From Rattus norvegicus (lineage: Eukaryota > Chordata > Mammalia > Rodentia > Muridae), in assembly GCF_036323735.1 (NCBI RefSeq), contig NC_086022.1:70344202-70408201 (forward strand): 64,000 nt of DNA, in the 5' to 3' direction. Numbering within the stretch: position 1 is the first letter of the stretch; the number at the start of each line of letters is the position of its first letter. Below, in pieces: positions 54,465 to 64,000 of this stretch. The notes beneath the pieces are model-generated. The model did not search any database and was not told where the DNA came from. It worked only from the letters and a program-made list of their open reading frames with translations. The translations under genes were made by a program, and so were the position numbers.

Positions 54465-55262
54465 TCAGCCCTTCCCTTACAAATCATTTCCCTCATTACC
54501 ACTTCCCATTCTCCTCAGAGAAGGGGAACCTCCCTTGGGTACCAACCTACCCTGGAACATCGATTCTCAGTAGGGCTAAGCACATCCTCTCCAGCTGAGG
54601 CCCAACCAGGCAGTCCAGTTAGGGTAAGGGGACCCGAGGGCAGGCAAGAGTCACAGACAGTTCCCACTCCAATTGTTAGGGAACTCACATAAAAAGCAAG
54701 CTGCAATCTGCTATAAATATGTAGGGGGCCTACGTTTAGCCCATGCATGCTCTTTGGTTGGTGGTTCAGTCTCTGTTGAGTTCCCCCCCGGCCCCCTGCT
54801 CCCGACCCAGGTTAGTTGACTCTGTAGGTCTTCTTGTGGTGTCCTTGACCCCTCCGGCTTGCTCAATTCTGTCCCCCACTCTTCCACTAGACTCCGTGGG
54901 TTCCGCCTGAGGTTTGGCTGTGGGTCTCTGCACTTGTTTTCATTTGCTCCTCAATGAAGCCTCTCAGAAGATCGTTATGTTAGGTTCTTGTCTACAAACT
55001 AGCAGAGTATCATTAATCGTGTCAGGGGTTGGCGCTCTCCCATGGGTTGGGTCCCAAGCTGGGGCAATGATTGGTGAGTGATTCCTTCGATCTCTGCTCC
55101 ATATTTATGCCTATGCCTCTTGAAGGCAGGACAACTTTTGGGTTGAAGGTTTTGTGGGTGGGTTGATGTCCCCCTCCGTCCACTGAAAGTCCTGCCAGGC
55201 TACAGGAGGTGACTATTTCAGTCTCCATATCCAGCCACTAGTGAGAATCTCAGCTAGGGAAG
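54465..55262 (-). mobile_element. Old L1 3'UTR fragment
   Basis: CCACTTCCCATTCTCCTCAGAG and the following 750 bp match the old L1 3'UTRs at 46970 and 18830. No A-tail or ORF2 sequence is present; both ends are truncated. Confidence 0.75.
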
Positions 55263-55552
55263 GGACAAGGGAATGGTGCTGCCATCAGGATGTAAGGTTA
55301 ATAAAAATAAATTATTGAGAAAAATAAATAATTTGGGACAAGTAAAATATTTTACTTTTAATGTCATTTTAAATGAAACATGTATTTATTCAAGCTATGT
55401 ATTTGATTTACCAAATTTATACACAGTTTTATACATTTTAATGACAAGCTTGAAAGGCAAAAAAAAAAAAATATGTAACCATGCACTAGCCAGGGACATA
55501 CATTCCCTATTGCAGGAGGCCAGGCTCAAAGTCCCTCTAACATTGATTAGTG

Positions 55553-55568
55553 CCACTAGGTGGCGCCA
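55553..55568 (+). promoter_or_regulatory. Strong CTCF-like binding motif
   Basis: CCACTAGGTGGCGCCA fits the core CTCF consensus (CCAC-N-AGGTGGCGC) in the forward orientation. It lies in the flank 3.7 kb beyond the Tas2r38 start. The match is by eye and occupancy is unknown. Confidence 0.6.
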
Positions 55569-55919
55569 GACCACTGCAACTTCTAGAAGTCCCAGTTTTC
55601 TGGTCCTGCATGCTTGCCCCAGGCATTTATTTGAATCCAGTCAGAATTTGTTCCTATATTTTAAGTATTTTAGACTCCACATAATGTATCATGGTATATT
55701 AGACTTTCTTTAATTTCAAATTTCCTTGCAAATGGTACTTCTAATTAGCTAATGAGACAGCAGAGGCTTTGGAAAGGTCAAATGATCAAATACCTTGGCC
55801 AAAATCACCCAACGCAAAGTGAGAATCTAGGATTTCAGTATTAGTATTCCTTCCTGAAGGGAGAAGGAAGAATGCCCTGCCTTGACAAGATGAAGTCTGT
55901 CAGCCTTCTTTGCTTTCAG

Positions 55920-55920
<1 letters not shown>

Positions 55921-55963
<43 letters not shown>
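55921..55963. repeat. (CA)n microsatellite
   Basis: About 21 perfect CA units. Confidence 0.97.
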
Positions 55964-55965
<2 letters not shown>

Positions 55966-56382
55966 GTTTGGGTGCAGACTGTGGAAACAAGCTATTGGGA
56001 AACAACCTCAAGTCAGTAGAGGAAGGAGAGAGATAGTTCAACTCCTTTCTCAGGAGAGTTGGAAAAACTGAATCTGGGTAGGCTCATGTCTCTTCAAGAG
56101 ACTGTGATGTCTAAGGAAAAAAGCCAGAGACTCCCACTAGACTTGCTGAAACAACATGTTTGTCTCCATACAAGGATAGCATAGGTATTAGTAAAGTAGG
56201 TTATTGAAAAGAAAACTCCGCAGGTTTTCTTCAGACGGATCTGGGATGAGGTCTTCCTTTATCACTTCTTCTGGATGACCTGCATCTTCTTTGCTGTCAC
56301 CCTTCTGATTATACTAAGGGCGTAGCACCGCCATAGCTCAATTCAGACTTCTGTTAGGAACTAACCTGATGTGTAGCCATTT

Positions 56383-58375
56383 AGAAGGCACCCAGCCCAT
56401 GTATGCTCTTTGGTTGGTGGCTTAGTCTCTGTGAACTCTGAGGTATCTGGGTTAGTTAAAACTGTTGTTCTTTCTATGGGGTTGCCATCTCTTTCCGCTC
56501 CTTCAGTCCTTCTCCTAACTCTTCCATAGGGGTCCCCAACCTCAGCCCAGTGGTTGGCTGTGAGTATCTGCATCTGTCTAAGTCAGCTGCTGGCAGAGCC
56601 TCTCAGAGGACAGCCATGCCAGGCTCTTGTTCTCCAGCACATAATGGCATCAGCAATAGTGTCAGGGTTTGGTGCCTGCTCCTGGGATAGATCTCAAGTT
56701 GGGCCGGTCACTGGATATCCTTTCCTTTAGTCTCTGCTCCATTTTTTGTCCCTGCATTTCCTTTAGACACGAACAATTCTGGTTCAAAAAATTGAAGATG
56801 GATGGGTGGCCCTGACTCTCCACTGGAGGCCCTGTCTATCTACTGTAGGTGGCCTCTTCAGGTTCCACCTTCCCACTGTTGGGCGTTCAGGATAAGGTCA
56901 TCCCCATTGAGTCCTGTGAGCCCCTCATATCCCAGGTCTCTGGGACTTTCTAGAGGTTCCCCCCACGCCCAACTCCCCAACCCCTGCATGTTTCCATTCA
57001 TTCTCCTGGCCCTCTGGGCTTCTGGCCAGTCTCCCCCATACCTGTCCTCACCCTCCTTTTCTCTCTCCTCCTCCCCTCTCCCATCATGGTCCCTCCCTTC
57101 CTCTATCTCCAATGATTGTTTTGTTCCCCCTTCTAAGTGGGATTGAAGAATCCCCCCTTGGGCTTTCCTGCTTGTTAAACTTTATATGGTCTGTGAGTTT
57201 CATCATGGGTATTCTGTAATTTTTGTCTAATATTCACTCATTAGTGAGTATGTACTTATGCGTGCCCTTTTGGGTCTGGGTTACCTCACTCAGGACGGTA
57301 TTTTCTGGTTCCATCCATTTGCCTGCAAAGCTCACAATGTCCTCATTTTCAATAGCTGAATAGTATTCCATTGTGTAAATGAACCTCATTTCTATATCCA
57401 TTCTTTGGTTCAGGACATGTAGGTTGTTTCCAGCTTCTGGGTATTATGAATAAGGCTACTATGAATACAGTAGAGCACTTGTCCTTGTTAAATGTTGGAG
57501 CATTTTTTGGGTATATGTCCAGAGGTGGTATAGCTAGGTCTTCAGGAAGAACTATTTCCAATTTTCTGAGGAACCGCCAGATTGCGTTTCGGAGTGGTTG
57601 TACCAGTTTGCAATTCCACCAGCAATGGAGGAGTGTTCCTGTTTCTCCACATCCTCGCCAGCATCTATTGTCACCTGAGTTTTTGATCTTAGCCATTCTG
57701 GCTGGTGTGAGGGGGAATCTCAGGAATGTTTGGATTTGCATTTCCATGATGACTCGGGATGCTGAACATTTCTTTAAGAGCTTCTCAGCCATTTAAGATT
57801 TCTCTGTTGAGAATTCTGTGTTTAGTTTGGTACCCCATTTTTAATAGTGTTATTTGGTCTTTACAGAGACAGCCAGGTGAATCAATGGAATGGAATTGAA
57901 GACCCAGAAATACCCATACACCCATGGACACTTGATCTTTGACAAAGGAACTCAAACAATAGAGTGTTAAAGAGAAAGCATCTTCAACAAATGGTCTAAC
58001 AGGCGATCTGTGTTTAGAAGACTGCAAATTGATCAATATTTATCACTTTATACAAAGCTGTAGTCTAAGTGGATCAATGACCTCAACATGCATTGATCCA
58101 CCCTGAACAGAGAGACTGAATCTAATAGGAGAGACAGTGAGAAAGAGCCTCAAAGTCATTGGCACAGGGGAACTTTTCCTGAACAAAACACCAATGGCTC
58201 AGGTTCTAGGATCAACAATTGGCAAATGGGACTTCATGAAACTGAAAAGTTTCTGTAAGACAAAGCACACGGTCAATAGGACAAAACGGCAACCTACAAA
58301 TTAGTAAAATTGTAATCTTAACACTACGTCTGAGAGAAGGCTGATATCCAAAATATATAAAGAACTCAAAAGTTA
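56383..58375 (-). mobile_element. Old L1 with inverted 5' segment
   Basis: The minus-strand part (about 56383-57860) holds 3'UTR and the ORF2 C-terminus. At about 57860 the orientation flips: 57862-58375 is + strand ORF2 sequence from YRDSQVNQWNGIEDPE to SKIYKELK. This lies directly upstream of the minus part in an intact ORF2. Such a 5' inversion is the known product of twin priming. The outer 3' end and A-tail are missing. Confidence 0.8.
57349..57792 (-). pseudogene. L1 ORF2 C-terminal remnant
   Basis: An open 147-codon frame: AEKLLKKCSASRVIMEMQIQT, then CWRGCGETGTLLHCWWNCKLV and the end of ORF2. Only this exon-like piece survives; the upstream ORF2 is inverted at 57862 onward. Confidence 0.75.
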
Positions 58376-58683
58376 GACTTCAAAAACCTGATTCTTAGGA
58401 AGTGGAGCTTGTTAGTCTCCACTTTAGCTTACAGTATCAGAAGCCTCAAGGTACAGCCCCATTATCTGCATTTAGCAAGACATTTGGGAGATCTAATGCA
58501 CACTGCACACTTATGTTTGAAAAGCTCTAAGATATAAGGGGGAAAGGAGTTTCCCCAGGAGCTCAGTGATGACCACTCACTCTGCAGGAACTGAAACACG
58601 GTTTGTATACTGGACCTTTCTTCAGAATCCATGCTGCCTTCTAAGCCATAGGAATTATTTATCATTTGCTCGAATGCTTAAAA
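58376..58683. other. Intergenic, nothing recognised
   Basis: About 300 bp between L1 and SINE without a recognised feature. Confidence 0.5.
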
Positions 58684-58868
58684 AATGAGGTCCAACAGAG
58701 CTGGAGAGGTCATTTGATGTTTAAGACGACTTGTTCTTCCAAAGAACCTGAGTTTGTCTCCCAGCACTCATGTCAAGTGGGTCACAACCACCTGTTGCTT
58801 CAAGCTTGTTTCTGGCCTCTAAATAGTGAGTTCTAAGCCAGCCAGAGCTGCACAGTAAAACTCAGACA
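58684..58868 (+). mobile_element. B2/B4-type SINE (old)
   Basis: AGCTGGAGAGGTCATTTGATG, CCTGAGTTTGTCTCCCAGCAC and GGGTCACAACCACCTG are the B2-type head. The B1-like GTTCTAAGCCAGCCAGAGC and CACAGTAAAACTC follow. A composite or two abutting SINEs. Confidence 0.7.
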
Positions 58869-58873
58869 TAGAG

Positions 58874-58929
<56 letters not shown>
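58874..58929. repeat. (GATA)n microsatellite
   Basis: About 14 perfect GATA units at the SINE tail. Confidence 0.97.
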
Positions 58930-59707
58930 CTCAGTTAGAGATTGAAGGACCTTGATTGGTTTTGAATATCTTATAGTTCCCAGGGTCCTAAAAAGCTCTC
59001 TGGATTATTGCTCTAATGTGAGGTATGTAACAGTGAAGGGAATGTAGTGTGAGTTTTATTCTTGTCTAACCAAATGTAGTTCCCAAACTGTGCTGAGGCA
59101 GAAGTCTGCAGCGATTAAGGTTTTAGCCCAAGCAGGTTCCACACATGGGATGACCATTCTGTGTGGTGATTAGTGCCAAGTGTCTATGTGATATGAGCCT
59201 TCTGCTTCATTACTGACAACCCCTTTGTTTGTTGGATATACAAACTTTCCCAACTGGAAATAAGATATATATTTCTTTTCTTCCACGTAATAGCTGATGA
59301 TGTGCTAGGACTAATTAGACGAGACTTCTTAGAAAGCCCTGACATCTTTTTTTGTGTGTGTGGAAATTTGGCTGCTATGATTGGGGACACTCATGAGATG
59401 AAAGACAAATGTCAAACTCTCACCGTAAGACACTAGATGCCTCAGATTCTAGAGCAATTGAATGCAGACCAGAAACTGCTGCCTTCTAGGCTCTTCATTG
59501 TACGATACATGGAAACTCCCTGACGTTTGAGTCACTATTACTGGAAGCTGAATATTCATACTAATCTGGACGGAGTCTAGCCCTTGGGACTCAAACCTTC
59601 AGAGCAGAAAGAAGGAGCAAGAGAAGGAGGAGGGTAGGAGCAACACAGGAGAAGAACGGTTACTCAAACACTTGTAGAAGGAGAGAAACAAGAGGTACCT
59701 TGTGTTT
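58930..59707. other. Intergenic, nothing recognised
   Basis: No exon or clear repeat noted. Confidence 0.5.
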
Positions 59708-59722
59708 AAGAAGTGTCCAACA

Positions 59723-59926
59723 AGGGGAAGCCCTGGGTCCTGCCAAGACTGAACCCCCAGTGAACGTGATTGTTGGAGGGAGAGCGGTAATGGGGGAGGA
59801 TGGGGAGGGGAACACCCATAAAGAAGGGGAGGGGGTAGGGGGATGTTGGCCCGGAAACCGGGAAAGGAAATAACAATTGAAATGTAAATAAGAAATACCC
59901 ACGTTAATAAAGATGGAGGAAAAAAA
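59723..59926 (+). mobile_element. Very short L1 3' end
   Basis: About 200 bp of young L1 3'UTR (G-rich tract, AATTGAAATGTAAATAAG, AATAAAGATGGAGG) and an A-tail. The flanks AAGAAGTGTCCAACA (59708) and AAGAAATGTCCAACA (59927) differ at one base. Confidence 0.9.
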
Positions 59927-59941
59927 AAGAAATGTCCAACA

Positions 59942-61880
59942 TCTAATTGTCTATTACAGCATGCGAAACCAGGAAACAGAATGAGCAGGTAAATTTGATT
60001 CCTAAGTTTGCCTGTCACAATGAATCAGAAAACAGGAGGAACATGAGTAGAAAGAAAAGATGCTTTTCGTTCTTCCATTTTAAAGCATATGACTTCATCA
60101 CACGTAACTGTCCAAGGGATGTGGATAGAGCCATGCTAGTATGCTGTGAGGTTAAAGATTCTCTCTCACCTAGCTCTTTTTTTTATTTTACTCCATTCTT
60201 TTCTCCCAGTTACTGAATATTCCGTCTTCCAAATTTCTCAAGGCCTTTTGTGCACATAGCATGAAGATGTGTCGTTGTCACGCAGTAAGACTTCAGTTGT
60301 GTGTCTTTGGGTTAGGTGCTCTACAGGCAGTACTGATACCAACATGAAACCGTATGATTAGGGGCATAAATTGGCTCAGTTTCCTGGGCGGGGGCTGTGG
60401 GTAGGTATGGTTCTGCGTTTTGCTCTGTTGCTGGAGTGTCAAAACACTGCTGCGCAAATGAAACTAGAAGACACCAGATTGCATTTACCATATGCCACAG
60501 TAGGGTCCTTGGCTCGAGGGAAGTAGCAATACATCGCTCAGGGGGTGTGGGAAAATGCAGCCTAAGATGTGCCAGGCAGAAGCTGGGGTTCCCTGACTCC
60601 CTGGCACCCAATTCTCATCAGAAAACAGGCAGGGGAGTCAGGAATGGAGCGTTCGGGGTCCACAATCCTTCAATGAGTTTGGTTCGTGAGTTCTCAGACT
60701 CCTGGATGTTCAGTTGCCGCTGGAAGAATGGAGGAGGCCCATGGGCTGAGGACAGTTCAGGGTGGGAAGGGTGGAGTGATATGGAGTGATTTATCTTAGC
60801 TCAGCAGTGGCGATTTTCTGAGGAGCACAGAGGGCCTTTTGAGGGAGACAGGCTGTGGCTCTATAGATGAAGGCTTTCTCCATGCTTCTCATGGTAGTTC
60901 TTGATGAAAGAGAGTCCCTGTTTATCTATACTGTTTATTGACTGTTCATCATGGAGAATGGGTACGTACTACCTCATCAGATTGGACCAGAGATTAAATA
61001 TCTTTTTCTGGAAGGAATGTCCGGGAGTGAAAGTTTATTAGCTAAACCCTCAGGATCTCTAAATAGTTTATTAGCACGGAGAACTCTGTTCTGATTTATG
61101 TGACCATAGGTCACATTCCTATGTAGGGAGTATGGTCACGTGATAGGGGCCTGATCAAAAGCAGGTGAAACTCTTGCTCTGGGACTTCCAACCCCCTCAA
61201 TCTTACCAAGTTTCCTGGCCTGGTCGGTCCATTGTCCCACAGATAGGGACTCCTTTTAAAGGAAGCTGGACATTTTTCAAGATTCCCTTTGGTTCACAAC
61301 CATGAACTAAAGGGAGGAGATTTTAATAAAACTAATAGCGCTGCAATACCTTGGGTGGTTATCAGTGCAGCCCAGGTCTCTCAGATTGTAAGGTAAAAGG
61401 CCAGGGTACACTGTAGCACTCATTCTTTGTGGGGGTCTTGCCTAACTGACATGGAGTTCAAGCAGGAAATGGTGTAGCCATGGTGGGTCCCAGAGATCAG
61501 TGTGGGAGAGAGAAGCACTCTGAGCAAGTGGGCTGGGTCAGAGGAGAGAATACAATGGCAGAGCCCACACATGACTGCTAGACACTCTCTGTGACCTTAG
61601 ACACTTAGTGTATCTTTACATCAGATTAGCTGTCCATCTGTGGTAAGAGAATGGAAGGAAATACAAAGGTCTATCAAAGACCATTTAGAGGAAGTCATAC
61701 ATATTTACTTATGGTCATACTTACTACCATCTTTTTGTGATTCAAAGTTGATTGGTTGATTGATATTACTTATTCTTCTTCAACAATCTTAGTCTAAAAT
61801 TGAATCAAGTGAGAATGTATTATGCACCTCCTACTATGCTGTCATATACCCCTTAGGACACATGCCTTTTACCTTAAATC
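59942..61880. other. Intergenic, nothing recognised
   Basis: ORFs of 89-130 codons (59947, 60397 and others) show no family resemblance. By synteny the next gene should be Mgam, but I recognise none of its exons. Confidence 0.45.
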
Positions 61881-61881
61881 T

Positions 61882-61887
61882 ACAACA

Positions 61888-61948
<61 letters not shown>
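61882..61948. repeat. (CA)n microsatellite
   Basis: About 30 CA units with one TA interruption. Confidence 0.97.
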
Positions 61949-62329
61949 TCTGAACAATTCATAGTTTTTTGTGGAGATTTGGAGGTTCTACAATTGTAGA
62001 TGGTTATAATATCCAGCAAAACACAAGCAACTGGAGATCTGTGGTTCATAGGATAAACAGGAGTGATTACAGTTTTAGCAGAGATATTTGTTTGTACGGA
62101 GTGAGCACTTGAGCCAGTTAGAGGGGGACTAGCAGGATCCTTTCCAAACCTACAATGGTTGGGAAATATTCAGAAACAGCAACAGAAACACATGTGTTCC
62201 CTTTGTGGGCAATGAGAATGATAGCACAGTAAAGTAATCTTTGGCTGAAGAATCAGAAGCGTCATGTGAAGATTATGCATCAACTTCACAGAAATTAGAA
62301 ACACACTGGCAGTCCTTCTTGCTCTTGGT

Positions 62330-62660
62330 TTTATATTAGTCTGCTTTCAGTTGGTAAATTAAATACCCGAGGAAAGTTAATTTTTTTTAATAGGTCTATT
62401 TAGCTCACAGTTTTGAGGGATCAAAGTCTAAGCAGTATGCTGCTGGATCCGGCTGGGCATTGGGGGCTGGGCTGGCTTTATTACATCATGGCAGATAGCA
62501 GGAGATTTTGCAGGAAGGAGAAATTGGTGTGACAGAGAGCCAAGGCCAAGAAAGGAGCAGTTATACTTCTGTACTAGCTGTCACCAGAACTAACTAGACT
62601 CCTGTAAGAGGTGCACTATTTCTTTTCAGAGGCAAGATATCCAGTGTCCCATGTCTTACA
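62330..62660 (+). repeat. Probable ancient interspersed repeat
   Basis: TATTAGTCTGCTTTCAGTTGG...AAATACCCGAGGAAAG...CATCATGGCAGATAG resembles an ancient mammalian repeat ending (TTAGTCTGTTTTC, ATACCCGAGACTGG). The family is not certain. Confidence 0.4.
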
Positions 62661-62718
62661 GGTCCCATGGCTTCCTTTCAGAGCACAATAGTGTTCCTTA
62701 GTGGACAAACTATATCCA

Positions 62719-62735
62719 AGACACAGCAGATTTTT
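62719..62735. repeat. Target-site duplication of L1, left copy
   Basis: AGACACAGCAGATTTTT is repeated at 63182-63198. Confidence 0.94.
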
Positions 62736-63181
62736 TTTTTATTAACTTGAGTATTTCTTATTTACATTTCGAATGTTATTCCCTTTCCCGGTTTCCGGGC
62801 AAACCTCCCCCTAATCCCTCCCCCTCCCCTTCTTTCTGGGTGTTCCCCTCCCCATCCTCCCCCCATTGCCGCCCTCCCCCCAACAATCACGTTCACTGGG
62901 GGTTCAGTCTTAGCAGGATCAAGGGCTTCCCCTTCCACTGGTGATCTTACTAGGATATTCATTGCTACCTATGAGGTCAGAGTCCAGGGTCAGTCCATGT
63001 ATAGTCTTTAGGTAGTGGCTTAGTCCCTGGAAGCTCTGGTTGCTTGGCATTGTTGTTCATATGGGGTCTCGAGCCCCTTCAAACTCTTCCAGTTCTTTCT
63101 CTGATTCCTTCAACGGGGGTCCTATTCTCAGTTCAGTGGTTTGCTGCTGGCATTCGCCTCTGTATTTGCTGTATTCTGGCT
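62736..63181 (-). mobile_element. 5'-truncated young L1 3' end
   Basis: Poly-T, ATTAACTTGAGTATTTC and about 430 bp of young L1 3'UTR, cut off at CTGTATTCTGGC. A perfect 17-bp target-site duplication flanks it. Confidence 0.95.
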
Positions 63182-63198
63182 AGACACAGCAGATTTTT

Positions 63199-64000
63199 GA
63201 ATTGTCTTAGTCTTGCTGTTCTTTGTAGATCTATTCAATTTTCTTCGGGACAGGCAAGTACTTGGTTAAACTCTTTACTTTCCGTTTCTCACCAGTGTGA
63301 CACGATCTACAGACCTATTGCTCATCAAGGCAGTGCATATTCCATATCTCCAATCCAAATGTCTGTGTGGAGAATCCACTTAGGAAGTTTGAATTATCTG
63401 TTCAGTACTGGTTGTTTGGGATGTGATCATAAGGTTAGGGTTATGTTGAACTGCCCTCATAGGAATGGACTGTTCTCAGGGAGGAGGATGACATCTCGGT
63501 AGGGTGAAGAAGCCACAGAGAAAATGATGGGAGTTTTCATATAAGATCTGAATTGGAGGGAGGTAGCCATCTCCAGATATTGACACTAGAACTTGATAAC
63601 TGACAATTCAAGAGTTTCTGTTCTGGAAACCTGGTAACAAATGAATGTTGAATTTGTTGAAAGCAAGGACCAACTTTTAATCTGAAAGGCACTTTTTCTA
63701 GATTTACTGACTGTAGACTCTATGAACCTTGGATTACTAGATTAAAATCATGGTAGTCAGTGTGATACCAAGTGACCTTTAGCAGATGCTTTTTCATATT
63801 TCCTCATTTATTGATGGGAGTTAAAATACCTGCCTTGTCCCATGGGACTGTTCTTATCTAAAAGATGATGCAGATTAAATGTCCAGAAAGCTTCAAGGTG
63901 TCGAGTACAGATGTATAGTTTTATTATGAACACGTGAGTATTAGTTAACGTATTATACTAATGCCTTTCTCCTTGGTTCTTGCATGCACATGCTCTTATC
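63199..64000. other. Intergenic, nothing recognised
   Basis: No exon, RNA gene or repeat identified up to the window edge. Confidence 0.5.

Larger units (their letters stand above)
55263..56380. other. Intergenic with CTCF-like motif and CA repeat
   Basis: No gene seen. A 146-codon + frame (55273-55713) lacks any family resemblance. (CA)n is at 55921-55963. Confidence 0.5.

Noticed and set aside
58874..58929. CRISPR-like regular repeats
   Set aside because: These and similar tracts are simple microsatellites without spacers in a mammalian genome.
59942..64000. Mgam (next gene by synteny)
   Set aside because: No sequence resembling its exons was recognised; the gene probably begins beyond the window or its 5' exons are non-coding and unidentifiable by eye.

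Overview
The window is rodent nuclear DNA, almost certainly laboratory rat (Rattus). It carries rat-type L1 retrotransposons, tRNA-Ala-like ID SINEs with A-tails and perfect target-site duplications, B1/B2-like SINEs, long CA/GA/GATA microsatellites, and intron-containing or single-exon vertebrate receptor genes. No prokaryotic or viral genes are visible. All family assignments rest on reading translated sequence against remembered family members; no database search was run.

Three host genes are present. Or9a4 (+, 24099-25043) is an intact single-exon olfactory receptor. Clec5a (-, coding exons between 38743 and 30989) is a myeloid C-type lectin receptor that I reconstructed from six coding exons with consistent splice sites and phases, giving 190 codons plus stop. 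Tas2r38 (-, 50841-51836) is an intact bitter-taste receptor. Their order and strands (OR9A4 +, CLEC5A -, TAS2R38 -) match my recollection of human 7q34, so this should be the conserved rat chromosome 4 counterpart. The three genes act in different tissues and do not form a pathway; only their linkage is conserved.

The left third (1-20.9 kb) is a stack of L1 elements, all on the minus strand. An old L1 (element O) is interrupted at the left by a young L1 that runs off the window (element A) and further right by a second young L1 (element B, 3781-17445). Element B is interrupted inside its ORF1 by a third, full-length young L1 (element C, 9176-16185). The B and C insertions each have perfect target-site duplications of 15 and 16 bp. 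Element C keeps both ORFs open (357 and 1275 codons) and has a roughly two-unit promoter, so it is the best candidate here for a recently or currently active element. To its right is an older L1 (P, about 18735-20878) in which the ORF1 start is joined to the ORF2 C-terminal part by a large internal deletion.

From 21 kb to the right edge the DNA is mostly non-coding: ID, B1 and B2-like SINEs, short 5'-truncated L1s (several with clear target-site duplications), an L1 antisense to Clec5a in one of its introns, an L1 with a 5' inversion at 56.4-58.4 kb, many microsatellites, and a strong CTCF-like motif at 55553. I found no previously undescribed biological system. The points most worth a second look are the nested L1 series with one intact member, an unexplained 73-bp filler inside an L1 promoter, the internally deleted L1, the duplicated stalk exons of Clec5a, the residue state of Tas2r38 at the positions matching the human taster sites, and two long unassigned ORFs.
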